From Rhabdothermincola salaria (GTDB lineage: Bacteria; Actinomycetota; Acidimicrobiia; Acidimicrobiales; Acidimicrobilacustridaceae), in contig NZ_JAJQXW010000002.1 of the NCBI RefSeq assembly GCF_021246445.1, positions 1 through 64,000 of the forward strand: 64,000 bases of DNA, in the 5' to 3' direction. Shown here in pieces: positions 1 through 8,669 of the stretch. The notes under the pieces were generated by a model that saw only the letters and a list, made by a program, of their open reading frames with translations, searched no databases and was not told the origin of the DNA. The position numbers and the translations under genes are program-made. Position 1 is the first letter of the stretch; every line of letters starts with the position of its first letter.

Positions 1-297
1 CGACCCGTCGAACAGCAACTTGGCCAGGGTGGGCCACACCGCCAGGCGTCGAGCACGCGCCGCGAGGGCTTTGGCGTCGCCGTCGGTGAGCGCCACATGA
101 GCCTTCAACCAACCCACCGCCGAGCGGAACCCGTCGACGTCGTGACCACCGGTGGCGAAGAACCCGCACAGGGTCTCGAGCACGGTCACCTCGACCCGCT
201 CGCGCAGGCTGAACAGGTCGACCACGTCGGCCGACACCGGGGCCACGGTCAACTCGCCGACCGCTTCCTCCAGTTCCCCCGGCGTGGTGGTGACCAT
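1..297 (-). CDS. DUF222 (13E12-type) HNH endonuclease family protein, N-terminal part
   Basis: The frame is open from an ATG at 297 to the window edge, giving 99 codons of an incomplete gene. The product begins MVTTTPGELEEAVGEL and continues with an alpha-helical segment containing ARARRLAVWPTLAKLL, which is the pattern of the DUF222 domain found ahead of HNH nuclease domains in actinobacterial 13E12-repeat proteins. The HNH part would lie to the left of the window and is not seen. Such genes are multicopy in many actinobacteria; whether they are mobile or regulatory is unknown. A promoter placed directly against the ATG supports this start. Confidence 0.75.
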   Translation of the reverse strand, partial: MVTTTPGELEEAVGELTVAPVSADVVDLFSLRERVEVTVLETLCGFFATGGHDVDGFRSAVGWLKAHVALTDGDAKALAARARRLAVWPTLAKLLFDGS

Positions 298-304
298 GCA
301 GTGA

Positions 305-332
305 AGTCTACAGGACAGGTGTTCGATGTCCA
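305..332 (-). promoter_or_regulatory. Predicted promoter of the DUF222 gene
   Basis: On the minus strand TGGACA (332-327) and TAGACT (310-305) are separated by 16 bases and match -35/-10 elements. The -10 ends 7 bases before the ATG, so the transcript is predicted to start at or next to the start codon (leaderless). Confidence 0.45.
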
Positions 333-815
333 CCCCGAAACGGCGGGATTCGTATGTATATTTCTGTTCGAGTCGACACCGGGCGATGCGGGGGCGCCGG
401 CTCACGTCTGCCCTGCCTGGAACCGGTCGCACCGAGGAGACCACCTGCCGCACTGACGGCCGAGGACGTCCTGTCCCGGACCACCGCCTCTCCCACAGAC
501 CTCTCCCCGGCACCGGGAACGCCGGCCCGACCACAGCGGCCGCACCGCGTGGCGTCGAGCGCCCGGATGCGTGGCGGGGGGTGGCGACGAGGCCGACGGA
601 CCACGTTCACCGAGTCGGAGCAGGGGTCGCGGAGATCCACCGGGTAGAGCACGCACGGGTCGAGCACGACCGAGAACGGCGCTGCGGATCACCGAGTGTG
701 CTCGGGTGTCGCAGCCAGCTCGTACCTGTCAGCCTCGTCTGCGATCACGACCAGGCGATCGAGCGATGCCCGTCGTTCGGTCGAGGCGCGAGCCCGATGG
801 GCCTCGTCGCTGGTC
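333..815. other. Gap without a convincing gene
   Basis: About 480 bases lie between the DUF222 promoter and the end of the sigma factor gene. The open frames here have biased, low-complexity Arg/Pro/Gly compositions typical of shadow frames. An AT-rich patch near 350-372 stands out from the GC-rich surroundings and could hold further promoter elements. I see no RNA gene. Confidence 0.4.
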
Positions 816-1601
816 TCAGCCAGCAGGGCCGCCGGACCCGGAGGCCGTGACCGCGGCTCGGATGCGGGCCTCGACGGCGGGGGCGATGACGGAATCGGGG
901 TCGCGGAGGCGACCGAGCTCGCCGTTCACCCCGACGAGTGCGGCGTAGAGGGGCGGGCAGGTCGGGCAGACGGCGAGGTGGGTGGCGACCAGCGTGGCGG
1001 TATCCGCGTCGAGGTCGCCGTCGAGGTAGTCGCTCACGTGCTGTCGGGCGTCCCAGCACGGCATGGGTACTCCTTCGAGGGCCAGGCGACGCTGGTGACC
1101 GGCGGCGAGCGCGCTGACGAGCGCCATCCGGCCTCGCCGCAGTCGCTGCTTGGCGGCCGGCAGCGAGACGCCGGTGATCTCCGCGATGTCGATGACGCGG
1201 AGTCCTTCCACGTCGTGCAGCAGAACAGCCGAGCGGTAGATGAACGGGACCCGAGCCAAGGCATCGAGGAGCTCGGCTCGGGTCGCCGCCCGTTCGACGA
1301 CGGCGGCCGCGTCGACGGTGTAGGAGTCGTCGCGCCAGTCCTGTTCCACGACCTCGACGAGGACCTCTCGGTCCGCCCGGCGGGCCCGATCGATGATCAG
1401 GTTGTGGGCGATGCGGATCAACCAGTGGGCCAACGGGGCGTCGCTTCGATACTGACCGCCGCGCTCGAGCGCCCGCACGACGGTGTCCTGGGCCACGTCC
1501 GCGGCGAGGTCGGGGTCTCGCGTGACACCCAAGGCATAGCGGTAGATCGTGTCGAGATGCTCGGTCAGGTCGTCGGCGTCGAGCCCCATCGGACCATTCA
1601 A
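816..1601 (-). CDS. ECF sigma factor fused to a C-terminal zinc-finger anti-sigma domain
   Basis: The 261-residue protein has a sigma-70 region 2 (about residues 12-78, with DPDLAADVAQDTVVRAL and HWLIRIAHNLIIDRAR) and a region 4 helix-turn-helix (about 108-165, GLRVIDIAEITGVSLPAAKQRL). A zf-HC2-like module follows (about 181-222) with C182, H188 and the H208-x3-C212-x2-C215 signature of zinc-containing anti-sigma domains. No membrane segment follows. It would direct RNA polymerase to a stress or envelope regulon and may control itself in cis through the zinc module. No separate anti-sigma gene adjoins it; a DUF2892 gene lies upstream on the same strand. Confidence 0.85.
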   Translation of the reverse strand: MNGPMGLDADDLTEHLDTIYRYALGVTRDPDLAADVAQDTVVRALERGGQYRSDAPLAHWLIRIAHNLIIDRARRADREVLVEVVEQDWRDDSYTVDAAAVVERAATRAELLDALARVPFIYRSAVLLHDVEGLRVIDIAEITGVSLPAAKQRLRRGRMALVSALAAGHQRRLALEGVPMPCWDARQHVSDYLDGDLDADTATLVATHLAVCPTCPPLYAALVGVNGELGRLRDPDSVIAPAVEARIRAAVTASGSGGPAG

Positions 1602-1674
1602 CGCCGCGTCAGCCCGTTCCGTGCCTGCGCGACGGCCTGGTCCCGGACCCCGCGGAGCTCATCGCGGCCGGCAT

Positions 1675-1890
1675 TCAGCGGGCGTCGGCGCGGCGATCGC
1701 CCTTGTTGGTGCGGATGCCGAACACCGAGTACAGCGGGCACCAGCCGATCAGCCCGGTGAGCAACGGCACGAGGGCCACGACACCCACCACGATGCCGAC
1801 CGTGCCGTCGAGCACGCCGAACCCGACGACGAGAAGCACCACACCGACCACGATCCGGGCCACACGGTCCCAACCAGCTTCGTTCACCAT
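1675..1890 (-). CDS. DUF2892 family small membrane protein
   Basis: This 71-residue protein consists mostly of two hydrophobic helices (around VARIVVGVVLLVVGFGVL and TVGIVVGVVALVPLLTGLIG) followed by the WCPLYSVFGI motif typical of DUF2892, the family that includes the membrane part of rhodanese-like YgaP. A short polar tail ends it. The ATG at 1890 is chosen over the in-frame GTG at 1899 because a GGAGGA Shine-Dalgarno lies 7-8 bases before it. Function is unknown; family members often sit with sulfur or redox genes. Confidence 0.75.
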   Translation of the reverse strand: MVNEAGWDRVARIVVGVVLLVVGFGVLDGTVGIVVGVVALVPLLTGLIGWCPLYSVFGIRTNKGDRRADAR

Positions 1891-2016
1891 GACGTTCACT
1901 CCTCCACGAGGGGGCTGTCTCTCAGACCCTCACCGAGAAGACGAACGAAGGTGCCGCAGGGATACCGGATTCCTGAGATCCGAACCGGGGAACCGTCTGA
2001 CGGGCCGGCCCGTGGC

Positions 2017-2913
2017 TCACTGCACCGGCCGGGGGCGGGCGGCGTTGATCTCGGGATCGTCCTCGCACCACTGCACCAGCAACGGCGAGTTGGTCCACTT
2101 GACCGGCGTCCGGTACCAGCCGCCGGCGCGGAGGGTGCCGCCGTCGGCGGCGATCGTCTCGCCCACCACCCACGAGCACAGGTCGCTGGCGAGGAACAGC
2201 ACCACGTTGGCCACGTCGGCTCCCTCGCCGTAGCGGCCGGCCGGGACCCAGACCGGGACGTGCGGGTCGTACTCCTCGCCGAGGTCGTAGAAGCCGACCT
2301 GATGGGCCCTGGTCTTGTCGACGGCGATGGCGTTCACCCGCACCCCGGCACCGGCCACCTCGACGGCCAGGCTCTTGGTGAAGCCGTCGACGGCGGCCTT
2401 GAACGCCGTGTAGGGCGCAGCGTGGGGCATGGCCCGCAGCCCCTCGACGGACGAGAAGTTCACGATGCGACCCCACCCCCGTTCCTTCATCTCGGCGATG
2501 ACGGCCCGACTGGCCCGCATGACCGGCAGCAGGTTGACCCGGTAGAGGGCGTCCCAGCCCGCTTCGTCGGACTCCTCGAACGGGCCCGACAGCCGCAGGT
2601 GCTCGCCCACGGCGTTGACGAGCACCTCGATGGGACCGAGCTCGGCTCGCACCCGCTCGACCGCGTCCTCCACTGCGCCGGCCTCGGTGAGGTCGGCCAC
2701 GATGCCGAGACCGCGGCCGCCCTGGCGCTCGATCCCCTCCACGGCCTCGTCGACCCGCTCGGCCACCACGTCCACCACGGCGACGTCCGCTCCGTGGGCG
2801 GCCAACACCTGGGCGCTGGCCGCCCCGATGGCGCCGCCGCCGCCGGTCACCAGTGCCACCCGCCCCTGCAGGAGCGGGCCCACGCCCGCTCCCGCGCTCG
2901 TCGTCTCGGTCAC
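2017..2913 (-). CDS. Short-chain dehydrogenase/reductase (SDR)
   Basis: The 298-residue classical SDR has a Rossmann TGGGGAIG nucleotide motif near residue 24, an NAVG-type motif, a Ser...YTAFK active site (Y and K of YxxxK) and a C-terminal extension ending near NAARPRPVQ. It should catalyse NAD(P)(H)-dependent oxidoreduction of a hydroxyl or keto substrate, possibly a hydroxyacyl-CoA. The start is GTG at 2913 with a purine-rich ribosome binding site. It is divergent from the crotonase at 3084, which suggests a shared control region and a shared catabolic role. Confidence 0.8.
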   Translation of the reverse strand: MTETTSAGAGVGPLLQGRVALVTGGGGAIGAASAQVLAAHGADVAVVDVVAERVDEAVEGIERQGGRGLGIVADLTEAGAVEDAVERVRAELGPIEVLVNAVGEHLRLSGPFEESDEAGWDALYRVNLLPVMRASRAVIAEMKERGWGRIVNFSSVEGLRAMPHAAPYTAFKAAVDGFTKSLAVEVAGAGVRVNAIAVDKTRAHQVGFYDLGEEYDPHVPVWVPAGRYGEGADVANVVLFLASDLCSWVVGETIAADGGTLRAGGWYRTPVKWTNSPLLVQWCEDDPEINAARPRPVQ

Positions 2914-3083
2914 GTCCTCGTCCCCCTCTCGCCGCGCCGGCGGGCGGCTGACGACGACCGTACCGATCCCGCCGAGGTCGAGGTGCCGGAGCCGCCCGAC
3001 GGCCCGCCGGTCGACGGCCCCGGCCGCCGTGGCGGGCGTGGACCGAGTAGACGCCCCCCGAGACGGTCGGTGAGAATCAACGG

Positions 3084-3905
3084 GTGACCTACGAGACCGT
3101 GCTCTACAGCAAGGACGACACCGGCATCGCCCGCGTGACGCTCAACCGCCCCGAGGTGCGCAACGCCATCAGCGAGACGATGCAGCGTGAGCTCCGCGAC
3201 ATCTGGGACGACGTCCGCCAGGACAACGATGTGCGCTGCGTCATCCTCTCCGGCGCAGGCCACTCGTTCTGCACCGGCATCGACCGGGGCGAGGCCATCT
3301 CCGAGGACAACACCGACGCCATGGCGCGCGGCGACTTCCCCGGCTATCCCACCCCGTGGGTGTTCGACGACCCGGGCCGCGACATCGGCCCCAAGTCCCG
3401 CGACTGCTGGAAGCCGGTCATCGCCGCCGTCAGCGGCATGGCCTGCGGCGGCGCCTTCTACCTCCTCGGTGAGGTGGAGTTCATCATCGCCTCCGACGAC
3501 GCCACCTTCTTCGACCCCCACGTCACCTACGGCATGACCGCGTCCTTCGAGCCCATCCAGATGCTGGCCAAGATGCCGTTCCAGGAGATCATGCGGCTCT
3601 CGCTGCTCGGGGCCGACGAGCGCATGTCGGCCGAGCGGGCCCGAGAGATCGGCCTCGTCACCGAGGTGGCGCCCCGCGACGAGCTGATGGAGCGCGCCGA
3701 GTGGGCGGCCGGCGTCATCGCCGGGGCGCCCGCCCTGGCCATCCAGGGCACCATGCGGGCGCTGTGGGCCGGGCTCGAGCTGTCGCGCCAACAGGCCATC
3801 GAGATCGCCCACTACTTCACCCGCATCGGTGGCGACGCCGACGCGCTGAAGGAGGGACAGGCCCGCTTCGCGTCGGGCAAGCGCCCGGAGTGGCGCCTGC
3901 GCTGA
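3084..3905 (+). CDS. Crotonase-fold protein (enoyl-CoA hydratase/isomerase family), atypical active site
   Basis: The 273-residue crotonase has an oxyanion-hole segment GAGHSFCTGIDRGE and a GMACGGAFYLL segment. The two Glu residues that activate water in classical enoyl-CoA hydratases are absent: the first position reads Y in GGAFYLL and the second reads H in FFDPHVTYG. It shares the DPHV signature with the crotonases at 47053 and 47886. The family includes hydratases, isomerases, hydrolases and C-C lyases, so the reaction is open. A GAGAAT -10-like hexamer ends 6 bases before the GTG start. Confidence 0.8.
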   Translation: MTYETVLYSKDDTGIARVTLNRPEVRNAISETMQRELRDIWDDVRQDNDVRCVILSGAGHSFCTGIDRGEAISEDNTDAMARGDFPGYPTPWVFDDPGRDIGPKSRDCWKPVIAAVSGMACGGAFYLLGEVEFIIASDDATFFDPHVTYGMTASFEPIQMLAKMPFQEIMRLSLLGADERMSAERAREIGLVTEVAPRDELMERAEWAAGVIAGAPALAIQGTMRALWAGLELSRQQAIEIAHYFTRIGGDADALKEGQARFASGKRPEWRLR

Positions 3906-3927
3906 CGCGGGCCCGCGGGTCGGCGCC

Positions 3928-5859
3928 CTACGACGCCGCGTGCGGCGGTGGGGGCGACAGCACCCCCGTCTGGCGCAGGTGCTCGATGACGAGATCGGCG
4001 GCTTCCTCCGGGGAGATCGTCCCGCTGGCGTCGAGGTGGACCTCGGGGCTCTCGGGTGCCTCGTAGGGCGAGTCGATGCCGGTGAAGTTGCTCAGCTCAC
4101 CCCGGCGGGCCTTGGCGTAGAGACCCTTGCGGTCGCGCGACTCGGCAGCCTCGAGCCCGGAGTCGACGAACACCTCGACGAACTCGCCCTCGTCGAGCAG
4201 GTCGCGGGCCATCTGGCGTTCGGCCCGGAACGGCGAGATGAACGACGCCAGCACGATGAGGCCGGCGTCGACCATGAGGTGGGCGACCTCGGCCACCCGG
4301 CGGATGTTCTCGACCCGATCGGCGTCGGTGAAGCCGAGATCGCGGTTGAGGCCGTGGCGCACGTTGTCGCCGTCGAGCAGGTAGGTGTGCCGGCCCAGCT
4401 CGTGGAGCTTCTGTTCGACGATGTCGGCGATGGTCGACTTGCCGGCGCCGGACAGGCCGGTGAACCACACCAGCGCCGGGCGCTGGCCGTTGAGCGCGGC
4501 CCGGGCCGTCTTGTCGACCTCGACCGCCTGCCAGTGCACGTTGTCGGCCCGTCGCAGGGCGAAGTGGAGCAGGCCGGCGGCCACCGTGGCGTTGGTGAAC
4601 CGGTCGATGAGGATGAAGCCGCCCATGTCCCGGTTCTCGGCGTAGGCGTCGAACGGGATGGGCTGGTCGAGGCTGAGGTTGCACACCCCGATCTCGTTGA
4701 GCTCGAGGGTCTTGGTGGCGGTGTGCTCGAGGGTGTTGACGTTGACCTTGTACTTGGGTTGGGCGACCGTCGCGGTGACGGTGCGGGCCCCCAGCTTGAG
4801 CAGGTAGGGACGCCCGGGGAGCATGGCGTCCTCGTTCATCCACACCAGGTGGCACTCGAACTGGTCAGCCACCCCGGGCGGGCTGGTGGCCGCGGCGATG
4901 ACGTCGCCCCGGGAGATGTCGATCTCGTCGGCGAGGCACAGGGTGACCGACTGGCCGGCGACGGCTTCGTCGAGGTCGCCGTCGGCCGTGACGATGCGGC
5001 TGACGGTGGACTCGCGACCTGACGGGACGATGCGCACGGGGTCGCCGGGGCGCACGGTCCCCCCGACGATCTCGCCCGAGAAGCCCCGGAAGTCGAGGTT
5101 CGGACGGTTCACCCATTGCACCGGCAGGCGCAGCGGGAGCTGCTCGACCTCGCGGTCGATCTCGATCGCCTCGAGGTGCCCGATGAGGGTGGGGCCCTCG
5201 TACCACGGGGTGTTCGACGAGGGCTCGGTGATGTTGTCGCCGCGCAGCGCGGAGATCGGCACGCACACGATGTCGTGGAGGCCGACCTCGGCGGCGAACG
5301 CCCGGTAGTCGGCGTCGATGGTGTCGAACACCTCCTGGGAGTAGTCGACGAGATCGAGCTTGTTGATGGCCACCACCACGTGACGGATGCCGAGCAACGA
5401 CACCAGGAAGGAATGGCGCCGGGTCTGGGTGAGCACGCCCTTGCGGGCGTCGATCAGGATGACCGCCAGATCGGCGGTGGAGGCGCCGGTGACCATGTTG
5501 CGGGTGTACTGCTCGTGGCCGGGCGTGTCGGCCACGATGAACTTGCGCAGCTCGGTGGAGAAGAACCGGTACGCGACGTCGATGGTGATGCCCTGCTCGC
5601 GCTCGGCCGCCAGACCGTCGACGAGCAGGGCGAAGTCGAGCTCGCCCCCCTGGGTGCCGACCTTCTTGGAGTCGGACTCCAGAGCCGTGAGGTGGTCCTC
5701 GAAGACCAGGTGCGAGTCGTACAACAGGCGCCCGATGAGCGTGGACTTGCCGTCGTCGACGCTGCCACACGTGATGAAGCGCAACATCGACTTGTGCTCG
5801 TGGACCCGCAGGTACTCGTCGATGTCCTCGGCCAGCATCTCGTTCGAAATGTGAGCCAT
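3928..5859 (-). CDS. cysNC: Bifunctional sulfate adenylyltransferase subunit 1 / adenylylsulfate kinase
   Basis: The 643-residue protein joins an EF-Tu-like GTPase (CysN: G1 loop GSVDDGKS at 32-39, DTPGHEQY at 111-118, NKLD at 166-169, then beta-barrel domains) to an APS kinase (CysC, from about residue 460, P-loop GLSGAGKST at 468-476). CysN-driven GTP hydrolysis powers APS formation by CysD, and CysC phosphorylates APS to PAPS. Start and stop of cysNC and cysD overlap by one base (TGATG), so translation is coupled. The fused order matches the actinobacterial CysN/C type. Confidence 0.95.
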   Translation of the reverse strand: MAHISNEMLAEDIDEYLRVHEHKSMLRFITCGSVDDGKSTLIGRLLYDSHLVFEDHLTALESDSKKVGTQGGELDFALLVDGLAAEREQGITIDVAYRFFSTELRKFIVADTPGHEQYTRNMVTGASTADLAVILIDARKGVLTQTRRHSFLVSLLGIRHVVVAINKLDLVDYSQEVFDTIDADYRAFAAEVGLHDIVCVPISALRGDNITEPSSNTPWYEGPTLIGHLEAIEIDREVEQLPLRLPVQWVNRPNLDFRGFSGEIVGGTVRPGDPVRIVPSGRESTVSRIVTADGDLDEAVAGQSVTLCLADEIDISRGDVIAAATSPPGVADQFECHLVWMNEDAMLPGRPYLLKLGARTVTATVAQPKYKVNVNTLEHTATKTLELNEIGVCNLSLDQPIPFDAYAENRDMGGFILIDRFTNATVAAGLLHFALRRADNVHWQAVEVDKTARAALNGQRPALVWFTGLSGAGKSTIADIVEQKLHELGRHTYLLDGDNVRHGLNRDLGFTDADRVENIRRVAEVAHLMVDAGLIVLASFISPFRAERQMARDLLDEGEFVEVFVDSGLEAAESRDRKGLYAKARRGELSNFTGIDSPYEAPESPEVHLDASGTISPEEAADLVIEHLRQTGVLSPPPPHAAS

Positions 5860-6773
5860 CAGAAGTAGCCCTCCTGCTTCTTCTTCTCCATCGACGCCGA
5901 CGAGTCGTGGTCGATGACCCGCCCCTGGCGCTCGGAGCTCGTCGTCAACAACATCTCCTGGATGATCTCGGTCAGGGTGGCCGCCTCGGACTCGATGGCG
6001 CCGGTGAGCGGGTAGCACCCGAGCGTGCGGAACCGCACCGAGCGATGGGTGATCTCGGCCGGGTCGACGGGCATGCGGTCGTCGTCGACCATGATCAGCG
6101 TGCCGCTCCGCTCGACGACCGGCCGCGGCGCCGAGAAGTACAGCGGCACGATGGGGATCTGCTCGAGGTGGATGTACTGCCACACGTCGAGCTCGGTCCA
6201 GTTCGACAACGGGAAGACCCGGACGCTCTCGCCGGGCTGCTTGCGGGCGTTGTAGAGGCGCCAGAGCTCGGGGCGCTGCGCCTTGGGATCCCAGCGGTGC
6301 TGCGCCGAGCGGATCGAGAAGACGCGCTCCTTGGCCCTCGACTTCTCCTCGTCGCGCCGCGCCCCGCCGAAGGCGAGGTCGAAGCCGTGCCGTTCGAGTG
6401 CCTGCTTGAGGCCCTCGGTCTTCCACATGTCGGTGTGGGTGGCCGACCCGTGGTCGAACGGGTTGATGCCCTTCTCCACGCACTCGGGGTTCTGGTGGAC
6501 CAGGAGCTCCATGCCGGCCTCCGCGGCGGCACGATCACGGAACTCGTACATCTCCGAGAACTTCCAGGTCGTGTCGATGTGCATCAGCGGAAAGGGCGGC
6601 GCCGACGGGAAGAACGCCTTGCGGGCCAGGTGCAACATGACCGAGCTGTCCTTGCCGACCGAGTAGAGCATCACCGGCCGTTCGCTCTCGGAGACGGCCT
6701 CGCGGAGGATCTGGATGCTCTCGGCCTCCAGACGCTGGAGGTGGGTGAGGTGGGCCACGACGATTTTCCCCAT
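5859..6773 (-). CDS. cysD: Sulfate adenylyltransferase subunit 2
   Basis: The 304-residue PP-loop ATP pyrophosphatase carries the SVGKDS loop (38-43) and conserved CysD segments such as [17 protein letters not shown] and [22 protein letters not shown]. It forms the catalytic subunit of ATP sulfurylase, making APS from ATP and sulfate in the cytoplasm. It is the first gene of the cysD-cysNC operon. The ATG at 6773 is used, though a GTG six codons later ([14 protein letters not shown]) is also plausible. A divergent Rrf2-type regulator begins 121 bases upstream. Confidence 0.95.
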   Translation of the reverse strand: MGKIVVAHLTHLQRLEAESIQILREAVSESERPVMLYSVGKDSSVMLHLARKAFFPSAPPFPLMHIDTTWKFSEMYEFRDRAAAEAGMELLVHQNPECVEKGINPFDHGSATHTDMWKTEGLKQALERHGFDLAFGGARRDEEKSRAKERVFSIRSAQHRWDPKAQRPELWRLYNARKQPGESVRVFPLSNWTELDVWQYIHLEQIPIVPLYFSAPRPVVERSGTLIMVDDDRMPVDPAEITHRSVRFRTLGCYPLTGAIESEAATLTEIIQEMLLTTSSERQGRVIDHDSSASMEKKKQEGYF

Positions 6774-6894
6774 TCTGAGGTGACCTTGCTGAGAAAGGCA
6801 CGATAGCGGAACGAGCGACGGTGTTCTCGGCCGACGGCGCGTCGACGGGCCGGGACCCGCGGGTGGCCCCTGCCGGTGGTGTCAGACTGGCCCC

Positions 6895-7380
6895 ATGCGG
6901 ATCCCCGCGAAGGTCGACTACGCGATCCGTGCCCTCGCCGAGCTCGCCATCGCGGGCGAAGGTCCAGTGAAGGCCGAGCAGCTCGCCGACGCCCAGGACA
7001 TCCCGATCAACTTCCTGCGCGACATCATGCGCGAGCTGCGGAGGGTGCGGATCGTGCGCAGCCACCGAGGCCCCGAGGGCGGCTTCGTCCTGGGTCGCCC
7101 GGCTGCGGAGATCTCGTTGGCTGACATCTTCCGCGCCGTGGACGGCCCTCTGGCCGAGGTGCGCGACCAGAGCCTGAGCGCCATGTCCTACCAGGGCCCG
7201 GCCACCGAGCTGCCCGTGGTGTGGATGGCGGTGCGGGCCAGCCTGCGCCGCGTGCTCGAGACCACCACCGTCGCCGACTTGGCCAACGGCTCCCTGCCGA
7301 CGACGGTCGCCGACCTGGCCGAGGAGTACCGCTCCACCACCGAGGCCCGTTGGGCGGGTGGCGAGCAGTTCGCCGACTGA
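6895..7380 (+). CDS. Rrf2 family transcriptional regulator without cluster cysteines
   Basis: The 161-residue protein starts with the Rrf2 winged helix (MRIPAKVDYAIRALAELA, then FLRDIMRELRRVRIVRSHRGPEGGF with the wing). It contains no cysteine at all, so it cannot bind the Fe-S cluster of IscR or NsrR. Its divergence from cysDNC suggests a sulfur-assimilation repressor comparable to CymR, which also lacks a cluster. CAGACT ends 6 bases before the ATG, which predicts a leaderless mRNA. Family call is firm; target and ligand are inferred. Confidence 0.85.
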   Translation: MRIPAKVDYAIRALAELAIAGEGPVKAEQLADAQDIPINFLRDIMRELRRVRIVRSHRGPEGGFVLGRPAAEISLADIFRAVDGPLAEVRDQSLSAMSYQGPATELPVVWMAVRASLRRVLETTTVADLANGSLPTTVADLAEEYRSTTEARWAGGEQFAD

Positions 7381-7542
7381 CGACTCGTCGCCAACAGGCG
7401 TTCGGGCGATGTTCAACAAGGCTTCGCGTGATGTTTCGGCCACGTTACGATTCGTGTCGATCCTGCGCCGCCCTACGGGGTGCTGGTAGTCAGTAGCCAC
7501 CGCTGCTGGGTCTCGTCGCCCTGCGCGTCACTGTCTGTGCTG

Positions 7543-7556
7543 CGGCAACGTTGCCG
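7543..7556. promoter_or_regulatory. Candidate operator upstream of ehuB (perfect 14-bp palindrome)
   Basis: CGGCAACGTTGCCG is a perfect palindrome with a central CpG, the form typical of LacI/GalR-family operators. It lies 66 bases before the ehuB start. No LacI-type gene is in the window, so the cognate regulator is unknown. Confidence 0.4.
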
Positions 7557-7622
7557 TATGGGTGGGGCCGTAGGGGAGGACACCTGGCCGGTGTCACGAC
7601 TCCCGACGGAAGGAACCCGGCT

Positions 7623-8573
7623 ATGCCCGCATCACGATCCCGACGTACAGGATCACGCTTCTGGCCTCTCGTCGCCCTCTTCGCGGTGATGGCCCTCCTG
7701 TTGGCCGCGTGCGGCAGCGACGACGGCGACGACGAGGCCGGCGGTGGTGGCGGAGGCAGCGACGACTGCACCGCGTCCGACGAGGTCATGGGCGAAGAGG
7801 GCGGGCTGCTGGCCGGCCTCCAGGACGCCGGCTCGGTCGAGGTCGGCATCGCCAACGAGGTGCCCTACGGCTACGAGGACGAGTCCGGCAACGTCACCGG
7901 TGAGGCGCCCGAGGTGGCCCGTGCCGTGCTGTGCGAGCTGGGCATCGGGTCCATCAGCGCCGAGGTCGTCGACTTCGGCAACCTCATCCCCGGCCTGCAG
8001 GCGGGCCAGTTCGACATGATCGCCGCCGGCATGTTCATCAACGCCGAACGCGCCGAGCAGATCCTGTTCTCCGATCCGGACTACTGCGTGTCGGAGTCCC
8101 TGCTGGTACCCGAGGGCAACCCCGACAACCTGAGCGACTACCAGTCGATCATCGACTCGGGGGTCACCGTGGCCGTGCTCCAGGGCGCGGTCGAGGAGGG
8201 CTACCTCGAGACTGCGGGCGTGCCCGACAGCCAGATCGAGCTCTTCGGTGACGTCAACCAGCAGTACGACGCCCTGGCCGCCGATCGCGTGGACGCGGTC
8301 ACCGGTACCTACCTCACCGTGCAGACCCAGGCCGACGCCATGGACGGCTTCGAGGCCGTCGATGGCTTCTTCCCGCTCGACGAGAACGGTGAGGAGATCC
8401 TCGGCTGCGGCGGCTTCGGCTTCGCCGACGAAGAGTTCCGTGATGCGTTCAACCTGAAGCTCGACGAGCTCCAGGAGGACGGCACCGTCATGGAGATCGT
8501 CACCGGCTTCGGCTTCGCCGAGGCCGACGTCGAGGCCGCGGCCGACCTGACCGTGTCGGACCTCACCAGCTGA
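7623..8573 (+). CDS. ehuB: Ectoine/hydroxyectoine-type ABC transporter substrate-binding lipoprotein
   Basis: The 316-residue precursor has an N-terminal membrane-targeting segment and a lipobox LLAAC with lipidation at C30, then an acidic Gly-rich linker. The mature part is a type 2 (SBP_bac_3) solute-binding protein with VEVGIANEVPYGY, FDMIAAGMFI and FSDPDYC. These resemble EhuB, the ectoine/hydroxyectoine receptor, and gene order with two permeases and an ATPase agrees. A polar amino acid ligand is the alternative. The ATG at 7623 has an AAGGA site 8 bases upstream and gives the only start with a sensible signal peptide. Confidence 0.75.
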   Translation: MPASRSRRTGSRFWPLVALFAVMALLLAACGSDDGDDEAGGGGGGSDDCTASDEVMGEEGGLLAGLQDAGSVEVGIANEVPYGYEDESGNVTGEAPEVARAVLCELGIGSISAEVVDFGNLIPGLQAGQFDMIAAGMFINAERAEQILFSDPDYCVSESLLVPEGNPDNLSDYQSIIDSGVTVAVLQGAVEEGYLETAGVPDSQIELFGDVNQQYDALAADRVDAVTGTYLTVQTQADAMDGFEAVDGFFPLDENGEEILGCGGFGFADEEFRDAFNLKLDELQEDGTVMEIVTGFGFAEADVEAAADLTVSDLTS

Positions 8574-8617
8574 ACCCACTGACGCAGGGTGGCCTGGCCC
8601 ACGGGCCTCGCCCCCCT

Positions 8618-8651
8618 CTCGTCCCCGGCCGGTCCGCCGGCCGGGGACGAG
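8618..8651 (+). terminator. Strong intercistronic hairpin between ehuB and ehuC
   Basis: Arms 8618-8632 and 8637-8651 pair perfectly over 15 bp with a 4-base loop. No T-tract follows. Its position after the binding-protein gene suggests partial termination or protection of the upstream mRNA, giving more receptor than permease. Confidence 0.65.
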
Positions 8652-8669
8652 CGCCGTCGGCTCCTCATC

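Noticed and set aside
689-830. Open minus-strand frame after the sigma gene ending in a plausible peptide (LDRLVVIADEADRYELAA)
   Set aside because: No ATG start or ribosome binding site is placed sensibly and the frame is short, so it is not called as a gene.
2000-2013. ACGGGCCGGCCCGT palindrome just past the SDR stop
   Set aside because: Only a 5-bp stem with a 4-base loop could form; evidence is too weak for a terminator call.
3906-3917. CGCGGGCCCGCG palindrome between convergent genes
   Set aside because: It is short, has no loop and is likely by chance at this GC content; not called as a terminator.
5860-6483. Upstream extension of the cysNC frame
   Set aside because: It overlaps the cysD coding sequence in another frame; the ATG at 5859, in a TGATG overlap, gives the full CysN domain.
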